From Liriodendron chinense (taxonomy: Eukaryota; Streptophyta; Magnoliopsida; Magnoliales; Magnoliaceae), in contig ML058577.1 in assembly GCA_003013855.2 (NCBI GenBank), positions 1,860,001-1,924,000 on the forward strand: a stretch of DNA of 64,000 nt, written 5' to 3'. Both the position numbers and the translations under genes were made by a program. The notes under the pieces are model-generated. The model saw only the letters and a program-made list of their open reading frames with translations. It was not told the DNA's origin and did no database searches. Every line of letters begins with the position of its first letter. Position 1 is the first letter of the stretch. Shown here piece after piece: positions 1 to 13,105 of the stretch.

Positions 1-1007
1 TTTGAAGGGCCAGCGTTGGAAGCACCACCGACCATGACGATCTGCACGAACACGTTAAAACATCAGATGAAATGCAAGAGCCAGAAAATCATGCATTCAG
101 GTACGCGTAAACTCTACACAATTTAAACCAAAAGAAACACCATGCTTAGTTCAGCACGCCTTAAGAATTCCGAGCGTATGGGGGCTGTCATTCCCCTAAA
201 GCAATGATCATGCATATGTAAAAGCTCAAAAGAGAGGAGTACCAGACCCCATGCGCCCCGAAATAACAATCCTCGATATCATGGGTAATGACCCATCCAA
301 TTGAGGGCACATGGTTTATATCGTGCGTGTTTAACTGGAAGTGTCGGAGGGCAACAATTTTACAACTCTGAAAATCAGTGCAAGCCAGACCCAGCGCGTC
401 CAATAATTGGACACTTGTAGAACAAGGTGCGTTGGGCCCAGCGAGTCCAGTAATCGGACGATTTCCATAAGTCTGAAAATATGATGTGCGCTAGACTCAG
501 CGCATCGATAAAATGAACCAAACAAGTGCCGCTGGACGCGCTGGACATGGTGCGTCCGATAATTGAAGAAGTCCACAGACGCAGATGCGTGCTAGGGTTG
601 GCGCATCGACAAAATACCCAAGTTTCACCAAGTAATACCCGCTTGACCCAGCGCGTCACAAAAATGGGTTTTTTGCCAAAAAACACGTAAGGGCGCGCTA
701 GATCCAGCGCGTCCATAAAATGGATTAAGTGCACTAAGAGCAATTTCATGACGCGCTGGAGCCAGCTCGTTGAAAAATGGGTCCGACCTTGGATTACTTG
801 ACATGCTCGTTATTTAATTGACGCACTGGCGATAATAAATCGACGCGCTGGAGAATAAATGAACGCGTTGACGAGAGCTCTCTGATGCGCAAATGAATAG
901 GAAATGACTGAAATGACCCAAGTCTCCCTATTTATAGCGGGACCCGGAAAATCCGATGCGATGCAATGAACGACTGCGCGTCCATCCCAACACATCGGAG
1001 GGGCATC
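1..1007 (+). mobile_element. Interior tail of a family C (Tat-related) LTR element
   Basis: No coding region is recognisable. The stretch is filled with degenerate repeats of roughly 55-60 bp built around CAGCGCGTC or CAGCGCATC followed by an A/T-rich run, sometimes with the complementary arm GACGCGCTG nearby. It ends in a purine-rich tract (about 996-1007) immediately before an LTR start. That tract is nearly the same as the one before the Tat LTRs at 14822 and 50831, so I infer a related lineage. The left part lies outside the window. Open frames here are short and look like chance readings of the repeats. Confidence 0.55.
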
Positions 1008-1230
1008 TGTTTGGGTCCCAAAAGTCAAGATCCTCAAAACAGGGATCACAAGTGTACAATCTGCCCCATCACTGGATTTAGGGACAGTGCATCAGAAATC
1101 TCGGCAAAAATCACAAACACAAGACTTAACCAAAAATAAAAAGTTGACCCAGTGGTGGGCCCCACTGTTCATCATGATCAGAACTCTCCAAATTTGGGAG
1201 GGTAAGTTCAATCATGGACAAATAGAGCCA
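1008..1230 (+). mobile_element. Truncated LTR start, family C
   Basis: This 223-bp segment matches the first about 225 bp of the complete LTR at 1727-3911 with few differences, then stops abruptly where Tat interior sequence resumes. The preceding purine tract marks it as the 5' end of a 3' LTR. The rest of the LTR has been deleted. Confidence 0.7.
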
Positions 1231-1726
1231 TGTGTGACCAAGGTTTGGTTCACTTTCCATATCAAAGCAATGAGCCTCATTTAAAATGTTTCCATCTTTT
1301 TACACATGTACATGGACAAATGAGAATAAGAAGGAAATTAGTCCCCAAGGGCAACTCAAAATCCCCACCTCAATGGATTGAAAGGAGCACATAGCCCACT
1401 TGAAAAACCATAAGAACCCACTCTTAGGTCAATCATGGGTAACTTATGTGCATCATCTTGATAAATGTTTTGACTATGAGAATACAATGTGGTGGTCTAC
1501 CCACAAACATATGAATCAAAGGAGCTAATGGTAAAAAATGATGCACATAGCCCACTTGAAGAGTTAAAGTTGACAATGTCCATGCAAGGACAAGTTTGGG
1601 CAACTTATGTGCACCACTTCCTTTACCAAAGAGAAGATCATTTGAACATAAGAGAGCATGGCTTGATGAGTCACCCAACCATCATGAAAAATGGTTAAGA
1701 ATGATATACATAGCCCACTTGAAAAC
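1231..1726 (+). mobile_element. Tat interior fragment, copy 1 (first part)
   Basis: This segment is colinear with about 43905-44400 of the complete Tat element, with many substitutions. It belongs to the non-coding 3' part of the element. The last five bases (AAAAC) are the left target duplication of the LTR inserted next to it. No gene is seen here. Confidence 0.75.
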
Positions 1727-2087
1727 TGTTGGGGTCCCAAAAGTCAGGATCCTCAAAACAGGGATCACAAGTGTACAATCTGCCCCATCACTGGATTTAG
1801 GGGCAGTGCATCAGAAATCTCGGCAAAAATCAAAAACACAAGACTCAACCAAAAAATGGAAAGTTGACCCAGTGGTGGGCCCCACTGTTCATCATGATCA
1901 GAACCCACCAAATTTGGGAGGATAAGTTCAATCATGGACAAATAAAGCCAGTGCATCAGCATCCATTACAAAGCGGGCCCCACAAGCCCTTCGTTTCGCA
2001 AAATCCAATTTTGTAAAACACGAGTACATCGGCGCATCAAGAAATTCACCCCGGTACATCTAGAAATTTAGACAGTTTTACAAAGTG

Positions 2088-2960
2088 AATTTCAGGACGC
2101 ACTGCCCTCAGCGCATCAAGAAATTCACCCCAGCGCATCAAGAAATTTAGACAGTTGTTCAAAGTGAATTTTAGGACACACTGACCCTCAGCGCGTCAAG
2201 AAATTTGCCCAGCGCATCCAAAAATTCAGGAATTTCAGGACGCACTGACCCTCAGCGCGTCCAATAAATCATGCATTTGCAGGAATTTCTGGACACACTG
2301 ACAGCCAGTGCGCCCTAAAATCAGCATTTCAAACTAAGGCATTTAAGACACGCCGAGTGATTTTCTCGACGCGCCTATATATTTTCTCGACGCGCTACAC
2401 GTGGCAGCTTCCTATTGGCCGACTTTCGATGTTTTTGGCTATAAATACCCCTCCCTTCGGTTCGTTTGGACAGATCCAGAGAAGGAGAGAGTTTTGGGTT
2501 TTTGAGATCGCCAGAATCCCTTTTCCTACCGTTGGAAACCTTTTTCTGATCACTGAAAATCCCACTTCCGACCATAGCAGGTCTGGTGGAGAAATAACCT
2601 AAAATTATACAAGTATAATGGCGCATCGCAAAAATACATGGAATCAAACTTGATTTTTCGATACACTGGCCCCAGCGCATCACAAAAATAGGCTAGCGGA
2701 TCAGAAAAATAGCCTGGCGCATCAGGAAAATCTGTCATTTATAAAACAAGTCATTTTTTGGACGTACTGGCCCCAACGCATCATAAAAATAAGCCAGCGG
2801 ATTAGAAAAATACACATATTAAAACAAGTTATTTTTGGACGCACTTGCCCCAGCGCATCACAAAAATCGGCCAGCTGATCAGGAAAATAGAACATTTTTA
2901 ACAATCATTTTTGGACGCGCTAGCCCCAGCGCATCAGTAAAATCAGGCCAGTGGATCATA
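2088..2960. repeat. Array of imperfect palindromes GACGCRCTG / CAGCGCRTC
   Basis: At least eight units of about 60-80 bp are seen, centred near 2100, 2172, 2232, 2290, 2665, 2765, 2840 and 2915. Each has a left arm like GGACGCACTG, a short spacer such as GCCC or ACCCT, and a right arm like CAGCGCATC, followed by an A-rich run. Each can fold into a hairpin of about 8-9 bp. The promoter at 2398-2447 lies within the array. Confidence 0.7.
2398..2447 (+). promoter_or_regulatory. Predicted LTR promoter of family C
   Basis: A G-box (CACGTGGC) is at 2398-2405, a reversed CCAAT box (ATTGG) at 2414-2418 and a TATA box (TATAAATA) at 2440-2447. This order and spacing fit a plant RNA polymerase II promoter in the U3 part of the LTR. 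Transcription would be expected to start about 30 bp further on. Confidence 0.6.
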
Positions 2961-3911
2961 AAAATCAGCACTCTAAACGTTCATTTCAGCACCTTTAAAT
3001 CTTCATTTTATGATGTTTTCGAGCCCCGTTTGGGCCTATTTTGGGTATTTTGAACATTCCAAACGCAATGGAGCAGTCAAATAACTCATCCAGGCCTCCC
3101 AATGAGCAGAATGCAAGCCTTCGGAGTCCGATCCAATCCTAACGAGATGAACGAAGTAACTTCTCGAAAAGAGGCCGCCAGTGTTCAGAATCATACTGAT
3201 GTATCATCATCACATGTACTATCATAATATGACCCGGATTCAGGTCCGGACTAAGCAAAGGGGACTATGGTTAACACGATAAACCATACCAAGAGAGTTC
3301 TAAACTATTACATGAAATTTGTTAAAGACTGACACTTCAAGAACAATCGATGCCCTACCCATTCAAACGGCATCCGTTGGTTGAGCTGCTCAGGTACATA
3401 CAACTGCAGATCGATCTTCCCGCGGTCACCCGTCACAAACGACGGGCGCAGACCCAGAGTCGCACCCCTCAGTTAAAAACCCTGACAGTCTCATCCCGAA
3501 TCTTCGGTCAAAACATGGGACATAGACATCTGACTCATACAAAGGTGGATCAGTCCATAACAAAACACAACAAATACAGGTCTCCATGACCATATAAATA
3601 CAGGTCTCCACGACCACAAAAAATACAGGTCTCTACGATCATGAACTCCAAGACCATAGTCCCCGCTGACTAATCTTCTGCCTTTCAATCAAGGGTCATC
3701 GATCATTCGATGTAATTAAGGGCTCGTGCCAGATCACGGCTTGGAATGTACAAGATCTCAGGATCTCTAGAATAAAATTCGCCTTGCGATATCTCTTCTC
3801 TTGTGTACTTTTGTGAATGCTTGTGATTGTCTATGAATGTTTCTATTATTCAGAACCCCAGAACAACAAAACACCAGAAAACTACGTCCGAGCATTTTTT
3901 TAGTTCTAACA

Positions 3912-6900
3912 AAAACTAAAATCCAAAATGCCCCAAAGCATGGGACAAATTTGGGCAACTTATGGGTATCATTCTTTCCCACAAATCGAAAAATCGCTCA
4001 TCTTTGAGAAGGATGGTGGATGACCCACCAAACACCCCAAGAGAAGTTCAAGGAGCTATGATTGCATGGATAACTCACTTAAAGAAGGATCATCCATTTA
4101 AGGGTGGTAACATTAAAGGAAACTCTTGAGTGTCACTCTCCTACAACATGAAAAATCACTTGAACTTAATGAGGTTGTCAAAATAACTCACTCATGGGCC
4201 TTGTAAATGATCAAGTGACCCAAGTCCTCCATTTATCCAAGGAAAAATCATGAAGGAAAAGAATCCTACATACACAAAGTGTAGTGGTGCACACATGACT
4301 AAAAGAAATTCACAAGTTTTAATGAGGGCCCAAAAGCCCATCTATGTGGAGGAATTCTAAAGAGCCCACCACACTTTGTGTACAAGGATGTACATCATAA
4401 TCAAGAGATGGCGGAAGATTTGGACCATTTGACCACAAAGGCCCAACTAAGAAATCTAGCCCACTTGAGATCCAAGTGAAGAATGGGCTAGTCACTTTTG
4501 TCCATAAACATGTAAAGAAAGAAGGGGCCATCCAAAGTGAGCATTGTGAGCCCTAAACTTGAGGTGGGCCCTACCAATCTCATGAGCCCGAACCTTGAAA
4601 AGAAGGTGAAATGGAAGAGAAAGCATTTAAGGAAATCATGAAAAGGAAAAGAGAGCATGAGGGAGCCCAAAATGAAGCATTGGGCCCATCATATGCACCA
4701 AGGGTCATGACTTCACTTTGAGCCCATTTGATACACATAAAAAGGGGCCCAATTCCCATGAAAGAAAATAGGATATTTTACCATGCACACTTGATGGACA
4801 TGGTAAAATTACCCTTTACATACACATGGAAGGAGTATATAAAAAAGAAAAAAAAAGAAAAAGATGAAGCTTGAAATGTCCCTCTCCATGCACCACCTTG
4901 AGTAGAGTTAGAAAAGTAGAAAAGGCCAAAAAGCTTGGGCCCACCTTAACTCTCTTAAAGTACCTACATAAAGAAAAGAAAAAGAACATGAGAAGAGAGA
5001 ATGAAAAGGAAAGCAATGGAATGAAAGAAAGGAGTGGTCCATACCTTCACCACTCACCAAAGGGGGACCACCTTGCTGTCCCAAACTCCACCAAAGTCTC
5101 ACCACTTGAAGGAACAAATGGGCCACCAAGAGGAAAGAAAAACTTGAAAGAAGAAAAGAGAGTGAGAAATAAGGGAGAGAGATTGCACGCTGGAAGTGCA
5201 AGGGGTGCCCCATGTTATATAGAAAAGGGGAGGGCACCCCATTACTCAGCCCACTGGAAAAACCAGTGGGCAGAGAAGGCTTGGGCGGCACCCAAGGGGC
5301 CAGCCGTCCTCCCATCAAAATGAAGTGACTCCTCTCTCTCTCCTTGGGAAGAACTCCCCCTTGGAAAGAGTAGTTGCAAGTGAATATTGTACCTCCATAT
5401 AAGAATGAAGTGATGGAAAAGAAGAATGAGAAAAAGAAAAAGGAATCTCACCAAAATCTCATCTTGTGAGAAATTGGAGAGATGTTAGCTTGATGATGTG
5501 GAAAAAGCTCCATGAGATTTTTAAGGAAAAAAACAGGAATTGACTTAGTCAAACATTGATCTCAACCATCTAAAATCATGGCTTGGTGGCCTGAACCATT
5601 TTCAGAAAATACCGAGAATTTCCAACCATGATTTCTGTCTACCTCCCATCCCAAATTTGGTCTGAAGACCTTAAATTACGTCGGGATCAAGATCCCGAGA
5701 GATTCTTAATAAAAACCAGCATCGATCTCGATTGCTCGGTCCAAGATCTGATGACCTGGATATTTCGAGAAAATCACAAAAAGATGTGTCACCCTAATCT
5801 GTAGAAAACCATTGGTCCGAAGACCTTAAACTACGTCGGGATCAAGATCCCAAGAGATTCTCAATAAAAATCGGCTTCGATCATGATCATCCAAGTCACG
5901 ATCCAACAGTCCAGAACTTTCTAAAAATAAAAAACAAAAAATGCACCATCACCTGTAGAAAACCGTGGTCCAAAGACCTTAAACTACACTAGGATTAATT
6001 TCTCGAGGGATTTTTCCTTCTTTCAACAAAAAATCGGCCTCAACCTCGACCACTCGGATCAAGGTTCAATAGTCCGGATCTTTTCAAAAAATCACAAAAA
6101 GAATGTATTATCAGCATGTACATAGTTTTGGTCTGAAGACCTTAAATTACACTAGGATTAATTTCTCGGGGGATTTTTCCTGCTTTCAACCAAAAATCGG
6201 CCTCAGCCTCGACCTCGACCGCTCGGATCAAGGTTCGATAGTCCGAATCTTAAAAAAAAATCACAAAAAGAATGTATTTTCAGCATGTACATAGTTTTGG
6301 TCTGAAGATCTTAAACTACACTAGGATTAACTTCTTGGGGGACTTTTCTATTTCCAACAAAAAAAACCGGCATCAATCTCGGCCCTTCAAGTCAAGGTTC
6401 GATGACTCGGATCATTTCAAAAAATACCAAAAATATTTCAGCTTTTCATAAAAGCCAGTACCAATCTCGACTACTCGAGCCAGGGTCTGGAACCTTATTA
6501 AAACAAAAAAAAAAGATTTATCATCTGATTTTAACTGCACAAATCTATCCTAGTAGTCCAAAGACCTAAAAACTACACAGGGATTAACTTCTCCGGGGCT
6601 TTCTTTCCCAACATGTCCCTGATATGGCTAACACTTGATTGTACGGGTGTCTGGAATCTTCTAAACAGGTAAGGGCCAAGGCAGGCAGAACCCCGCGATC
6701 CTGTTCGTGTTGAACGCACCGTGATAGACGACCTTGATTTGGAAGTCGCTGTTGAATCTGACGGATGTTCCCTGTTCCTAAAACTCATGAAGGGCATTAA
6801 GGTAGTTGGGAGGTGAAGTGCACTCTCACGGAATTGTGAGCAGCATAAGACCCCAAGCTGGATTGACAAAGGGAAATGTGAGGATGTGGCTCATTTTGTG

Positions 6901-7301
6901 GCCAAAGGAGTCCGTCGGACGATATGTGGTCTATGTGCATTGCACATGAGGAACAGGCAACTTTGTGGGTGTGTTGACTAAAAACCCTTAAAATCCCCTC
7001 ATCCGAAGATATAAAACTACGGCACTTAACTGTGTGAGATTTGTCTTGTTCACTGACGTAAAATGGATCAGGTGCCTTACCAGCAGTGGAAGTTGGAAAT
7101 GGATGAAAATTCTATACCTTTCCCTGCATTTCAGAAAATCCAACAAAACACCAAAACATTGCAAAATTAATTTACAAAATCACAAAAATATTTCTATTGT
7201 TTTCAATAACACCGGTCTTCATCTTGACCACTCAGGAGGAGACTCGGATCAGATATTTACAAAATCACAAAAATATTTTCCCTGTTTTCAATAAACACTA
7301 A
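3912..7301 (+). mobile_element. Tat interior, copy 1 (second part)
   Basis: This segment is colinear with about 44400-48950 of the complete Tat element once the solo LTR at 45050-46375 is removed. The same order of segments recurs in inverted orientation at about 61900-64000. It is the non-coding 3' portion of the element and holds the 155-bp repeat array (5641-6600). The last five bases (ACTAA) are the left target duplication of the next insertion. An open frame at 4871-5323 (+) is lysine/proline-rich, unlike any family I know, and is not kept open in the other copies. Confidence 0.75.
5641..6600. repeat. Tandem array of about 155-165 bp units (copy 1)
   Basis: Six units start near 5651, 5813, 5967, 6129, 6297 and 6556, each opening with a form of GGTCTGAAGACCTTAAACTA. 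The first two also contain TCGGGATCAAGATCCCGA, a palindrome with 8-bp arms. Later units have a changed version (ACTAGGATTA). The array lies in the 3' non-coding part of the Tat element. Tandem repeats in this region are a known habit of Tat/Ogre elements and can seed satellites. Confidence 0.8.
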
Positions 7302-7820
7302 TGTCACGCCCCAAATTCGGTTCTCGACATCCATTCGCCGTAACCCGAATTCAGAGGTGTCAGCCTCCATAGTACCCCGATTTCGGATCCTAACCCCACA
7401 TGCCAGGTTCCGATCCTTGGATACCACAAGGAGGATTTTAGGGTCTGAATTTTTTTTTTTAAACATGAGCATCACCATATGAGTACCATAAAAGACAAAC
7501 ACAATATTTCCACTAAGTCATTTCGTTTACATACAGTACTGAAATGTAAATACACAATGTGTAAATATAAAAACTGTGCACAATCCAGCACCTCTTGCTA
7601 CTGCACTCCCAACTCCAACTCAACATTGCTGATACACTCTGGCATAACCTGCAGCGTAACAAACGCGCATAAGCTTCCAACGAAGCTTTGTAAGTGCGTG
7701 TGTACGTGCGCAATATGTATGACAAGCATGATAAATATCAGAGTAAGCAGTAAAGCATGATGAGAAATCTAAACCAAAACTTAGCCTAATTAGGCTACAC
7801 GATCATGTGATATGAACAAC

Positions 7821-7935
7821 CAGTCTACCACGGCTATGCAAGCGTGCAATACATATAACTAGCTTACCATGGCGATGTAAGCGTGCAATACAGGTAACCA
7901 GCCTACCAAGGCTATATACTCATACTATCCAATGA
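7821..7935. repeat. About 38-bp tandem repeat, 2.5-3 copies
   Basis: Units start near 7821, 7858 and 7896 with the theme AACCAGYYTACCA, GGCTATG and AAGCGTGCAATACA. The copies have diverged. They lie within the 6.1-kb insertion, and no function is evident. Confidence 0.6.
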
Positions 7936-10309
7936 CCTACAGGGCCTAATGTCACATACAATGATCCAATGCATGTATGCAAATCACCACCTCTCAGTAC
8001 AGTGGTCCAGATACGAACAGTCATAACGCGATCGCCTAAGCAATGCAGGACTCGGAACGGGTAGCTCACCCAGTGTGGTAGCTCGCCTAGGCTTACAGCC
8101 CCGCCCACATCACACCCGCCCACGTCAGGACCATCCCATACCATACAGAACATCAGTCACATCACTGATACCAATACCATCTCTGAAACGGAACATCACC
8201 GGGGTCTCACAGACCTCACTACTCACCAGTAGAATGCCAAAGCCTATCTGGTGCAATAGCGGACCCACTCACAGCTGGTCAAACTCAACCCACTTTGCCA
8301 ACACTCTTCCGGCAGGTTAGGTCAGACCTCCTTCCAAACTGACCACGTGTAGTGGAAAATGCTGCCGTTTGATATTCGGCATACGGTGTATGATTAAACC
8401 ACTCGGTCCTTGAATGGAGCACCCACCTTGGTACCAACAGGATCAGGGACTTTCACCTAGGGACATCTTTAGCATCTAGTTTAAAGATCACATGTTTTCA
8501 GTGTTCTGCAAACCACGATGGAGCTGTGGTTGTAACGTAGTAACCATGCTATATGCGGCATATCAGACGATGTGAAATGCAACCATGCATACAAACGTGA
8601 GACGACATGCCCGTGCAAGTTTCCAAATAGCACCATAAAACTATAGGGTCTCATATACAATGTCACCGTCAACTGGTAATAAACTGCACGACAATCGCGG
8701 CCAATATGGCCGGTTGATACAAGACAATCAGATGAGCCAAGCATTCATGATGCATGAGACAAGCATACAGTATGAGTGCCAACAAGTAGTCAATCTACCA
8801 CGATGGCAATAAATCAATCTAATCTAACTTATTTGAGATATGCTTAAGATGAGGGGACACATATGAATGATCAAGTCATAGTGCGGGATGTCGCTAGCCA
8901 GGGAATCTCGCACCAAGGGCTACAAGGTATGCTAAGCTATTCCTACCATATAGTGTAAGTCAGGATGATAGACTCCTGTCCTCGAATAGTCACATACCTA
9001 TTGGAGAGGTTTGCGATAAAGAGCACGTGAATTACATTTGCGCGACTACATCTCGAATGCTTTATGAATGTGTTTATGCCCTAGTGGTCCCCAACTAACA
9101 ATGGTGATTCGGGATGCATACTCATTACACATGCATGGTGGTCATCGAAGCATATAGTATAAAGATCACATATGAGTATTCCAAACAACACTACGTGTGG
9201 CAACAGACATTAAAAACATCATAAAAAGATAATTCACTTAGAACACAAACAAACACAAAGAGATATGACCCTAAATGGATGGTATACAACAACACAGATG
9301 ATCCAACAATTGAACGGTATGGATTAACCTTCAACATTCAGATAACCCAAATAGAAAGAAAATGATTGAATACACTACCGACACATCAAAGGTAGAACCT
9401 ACTTGAGTGGCAAGAGTAGAATACCCAAAATCATGCCGAGACACATAATCCTGTAGTACAGTTGAGATAAACACAATAATGGTTCGTAAAAGGAATGTCA
9501 TAGAACGGGTTGCAAGATAGACAGGTCATGACAGATAATCATACATGGTAGGGTAATTTGAGATAGACGGTCAATACGATGAGGTCCAAAAAGGGACGAC
9601 AGGTCTAACCTCATACTGCAAGATAGGCTCCATGTAATGGATGGCCTATATAACATACTAACGTCGAGGATGAGCCCCACACTCGTCTTAAAGGTAAACA
9701 GACGGTGTGGATGGGATATACACGATATGGTGGTCTTTAATAGTTGGGTACAAGGGTAGAAGGGGTGAGTCATATGAGTATACAACAAGCTAAGTTACCA
9801 GAATCAATCAACATGGTGAGTCAATAAGGCAGGTAGACAAGGCGGGTCAACATGGTGAGTTAACAAAGTGAATTGACAAGACAGTTCAACAGGGTGAGTT
9901 TAAGAAAGTAGCCCTGTGACTTGGATCGAGCGAACTTTAGGGATTCCCATGTATCCATATATATATGACCTTTCAATAAGGGTTTACACAACTAATCATC
10001 AAAGTGGATCCACGGGATGGACAACGCGGTCATTCGAACACACACACTAAGGTGGTCCCAAGGCCATCCTGTACATAACATGCTAGGGTCCATTCATTTG
10101 GATGGTTTGGATCAAGCACAAAATTAAGGCGGTCCTAATCGATGGGCAACATACATATCGCACCATAGTGGCCAATGGCTAACGTGGATAGAACACATGC
10201 ATAACAAGGTGGACCCGTGGTTGGGAATAACCGCACAAAGGAGTGGGGAAGCCACATACATCAATGGGCCCCAACAGTCTGGGATCAACCCGATATTTGT
10301 GCTTTCCCA

Positions 10310-12620
10310 CTAATCAAGTGAGATGGCAACTAAACACCATGGTGGGGCCCGCACACCACACATGTGGAACCCCACCCATGGTTGGGTGACTTATGAACAG
10401 GAAGAATGGCAAATAAACATGACAGATGGGTCCTGTAAAGTTTCCAATGGTAGGTGTTCAACCACCCTTATTTTCTACGTGTGGCCCACCCAAAACTGGG
10501 CCCCACTCCCCGACCAAGGTGGACAACAATGTATACAACACATCTATCAAGGTGGGAGCCCAAGATGGGCCCCATGGCCATTGGTTAGATGGAAAAAAAA
10601 TAAACAACATAGTAGCCTTAAGAGGAGTTTCAATAGTGGGCATCAATGGTCATTGTTTCCTACAGTGTGGTCCACTTGAGGTTTGTATTTACCTCATTAT
10701 GCTGGCCCACGGCCCTAAAATAATATGGAAAAATAGATGGTCGGCATAGATAAAATAGATGCATCGTGGTGGGACCCACAGGGTAGGCCACCTGTTGGGC
10801 AGCGTGCCAAAGCACGCTACTTGGAGCATGGCACCCAAATGGGCCCCAAGAGTTTTGAATCAAATTGATATTTTTGTTTTCTCCTTCATCCATATCCATG
10901 TGATCTTATGAACAAGTTGAATGACAAATAAACATCACTGTAGGGCCTGGGAAGGTTTCAACGGTGGAAATCATTATTCCCACTGTTTCCTGTGGCATGG
11001 TCCACTTGACAATTGGATATGCTTAAATTTTGGGCTCAGCCACTAAAATGAGCTGGAAAAACATATGGACGTAATAGATAAGGCACATACATTCTAGGTG
11101 GGTCCCACAAGTGGGCCACCTCAGACCCCTTTCTTTTTTATCAAGTGGGGCCCACAGAAGCTTTCGATCAAGCTGATATTTGCTTTCCCTTCTCCACACG
11201 TGTGTGGACTTATGAACAGGTTGGATCTCAAATAAACATCATGGTGGGCCGTAGGAAGGTTTCAATAGTAGGGTCACTGTCCTCACTGTTTCCTCTCAAG
11301 TGGGGTCCACTGGAGATTTGGATCTGTCTCATTCTTCAGATCATACCCTAAAATGATCTCCCCAAATGGATGGACGGTGTGGATATAACACGTACAAAAC
11401 GGTGGGGCCCATGGGAGTTGGTGACGTCACCTGCAGTAGCGAGATAGCTACTCACCTGTCAGTGTTCCTAGAGTCAGAGACGCTAGGAGCCTTGCTCTCT
11501 TTTTCTTTTTTTTTCTTTCTTTTCTTTTTTTTTTGGTATATCATTGGTTTTGATCGAGTGGGGCCCACATAAGGGTGATCCACTCCGTTCATCAAATTCC
11601 CCAACTCATGGGGGACTCAAAGAGCCCCATATTGGGCATATTACGTGGGCTACAAAAACCAAGGTGAGCCAAGGAAAGCTCGGCAGTAGACATCATTCTC
11701 CCCACTGTTTCATGTGATGCGGTCCGCTTAAGATTTGGATCTGTATCAGAATTGGGCCCTGGCCCTAAATTAATTTGGGACAACAGATGGATGACATGGA
11801 TTACACACAAACATCAAGGTGGGTCCCATGAGTGGGGACCCATTCAAACCGTCCAGGTGACGCTGGACTGTTCCAGTGTTCTGCCGCTGTGAACATCCAG
11901 CGTCCAGAAGCTAGTTTCTTTTTTTTCTTTTCTGTTTATATCAAGTGGGGCCCACATTAGTATGATCCCAGCCCTTCATCATGTTCCCCAGCTCATGAGG
12001 AACGCTTAGAGTCTAATATTAGACAGGTTACGGGGTCTACAAACATTACGATGGGCCCAAGAAGTTTCGACAGTGCGCTGCATTATCTCCACTGTTTTCG
12101 ATGGTGTGGTCCACCTAAGATCTGGATCTGCTTCATTTTTGGTGTCTAGCCCTAAAATGGGCTGGAGAAACAGATGGACGGCGTGGATTGAATACATGCA
12201 TCAAGGTGGGTCCCACGAGTGGGGACCCACGGTCGACGCCCAAAGGGGTTAGGCGCTGCGGGGCAGCAGCGTTCTTTGGACGCTGACTGTCTAGCGACCG
12301 ATTCTTCTCTTTTTTTTTCTTTTTATCTATTATCTCTGCCTGGTGGGGACCACACGTGCAGGATCCACTCCATTCATCAGCTGGGCCATCTCATGGTGGG
12401 CCCAAAATAGCATTGGAACAAGAAAATTCTTGCATTTTTCCTTCATCTAGATCTTTGTGATCTAAAACAAAATGGTGGGGGGTTGGGATGGAAAATAAGC
12501 ATCATGGTGGGTCCACTTGGTGGACAGCGTGGATGAACTACATACATCATGGTGGGCCGTTGGCCACACTAATTATGCCACAAAATGGGTCCCCAAGTGG
12601 GATCCACACCATCAAAAGGT
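10310..12620. repeat. Degenerate tandem GGTGGGCCC-type repeats
   Basis: Several units of about 300-400 bp share the same order of blocks: GTGGGGCCCAC, a CTTATGAACAGGTTGGAT block, AAATAAACATCATGGTGGGCC, an AGGTTTCAATAG block, CACTGTTTCC then GGTCCACTTGAG, and finally GGATGGACGGTGTGG. Anchors for the CACTGTTTCC block are near 10659, 10989, 11288, 11702 and 12090. The same blocks form inverted halves of the foldback elements at 53250-53768 and 55024-55425, so these are probably rearranged copies of that family. No coding sequence was seen. Confidence 0.65.
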
Positions 12621-12766
12621 GGGACCGATTCGAATCCTAGATTCTACAAAAAACCTAAGAGGAACATGGATGCACTCACAGTGATGGTTGGACGGTCGAA
12701 TGGGGTTGGATTGCCGATCGGACGGTCCGGATGATGATCGGGGTCCTCCAAGCTTGGATCTCCTCC

Positions 12767-12890
12767 TTCAATTCCTCTAATCTCTCTCTTTCTCTCTCTT
12801 GATCTCCCTCTAAATCTCTCTCTACTTCTCTCTCTTCTCATACTCTCTCCTTTCTCTCTTCTTTGCAAAATAGGAAAATGAGAAGGCCAC

Positions 12891-12926
<36 letters not shown>

Positions 12927-13105
12927 ACGTATGGATCTTGTATGGGTAGAGAGGGGGGTGCATGAGGTGATGATGGCTAGCATGGGAGAGGGCATGGGAT
13001 GTATGGGTTGTGTTGACTTTTGGGGAGAGATGTAATTGATGGGACATTTGATTGATTGATGTGATGCTTGATTGATTGATGGGAGATTTGATTGATTGAT
13101 GGGAC
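12767..13105. repeat. CT-rich tract, C35 homopolymer and GATT microsatellite
   Basis: A CT-rich run covers about 12767-12862, an uninterrupted run of 35 C covers 12892-12926, and interrupted (GATT)n clusters cover about 13033-13105. Open frames across the C run on the minus strand are glycine-run artefacts, not genes. Confidence 0.9.

Larger units (their letters stand above)
1727..3911 (+). mobile_element. Solo LTR of family C, 2,185 bp
   Basis: It begins TGTTGGGGTCC and ends TTCTAACA, so it has the TG...CA ends of an LTR. It is flanked by identical 5-bp copies AAAAC at 1722-1726 and 3912-3916. Removing it joins sequence that is continuous in the homologous region at 44376-44450. No interior is present, so it is a solo LTR left by LTR-LTR recombination. 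It contains a promoter (2398-2447) and an array of palindromic repeats (2088-2960). Open frames inside it are short and have no recognisable similarity. Confidence 0.85.

Noticed and set aside
4871..5323. 150-codon frame on the + strand in Tat copy 1
   Set aside because: The homologous stretches at 46680-47140 and in the inverted copy are not open in the same frame, and the composition is repeat-like.
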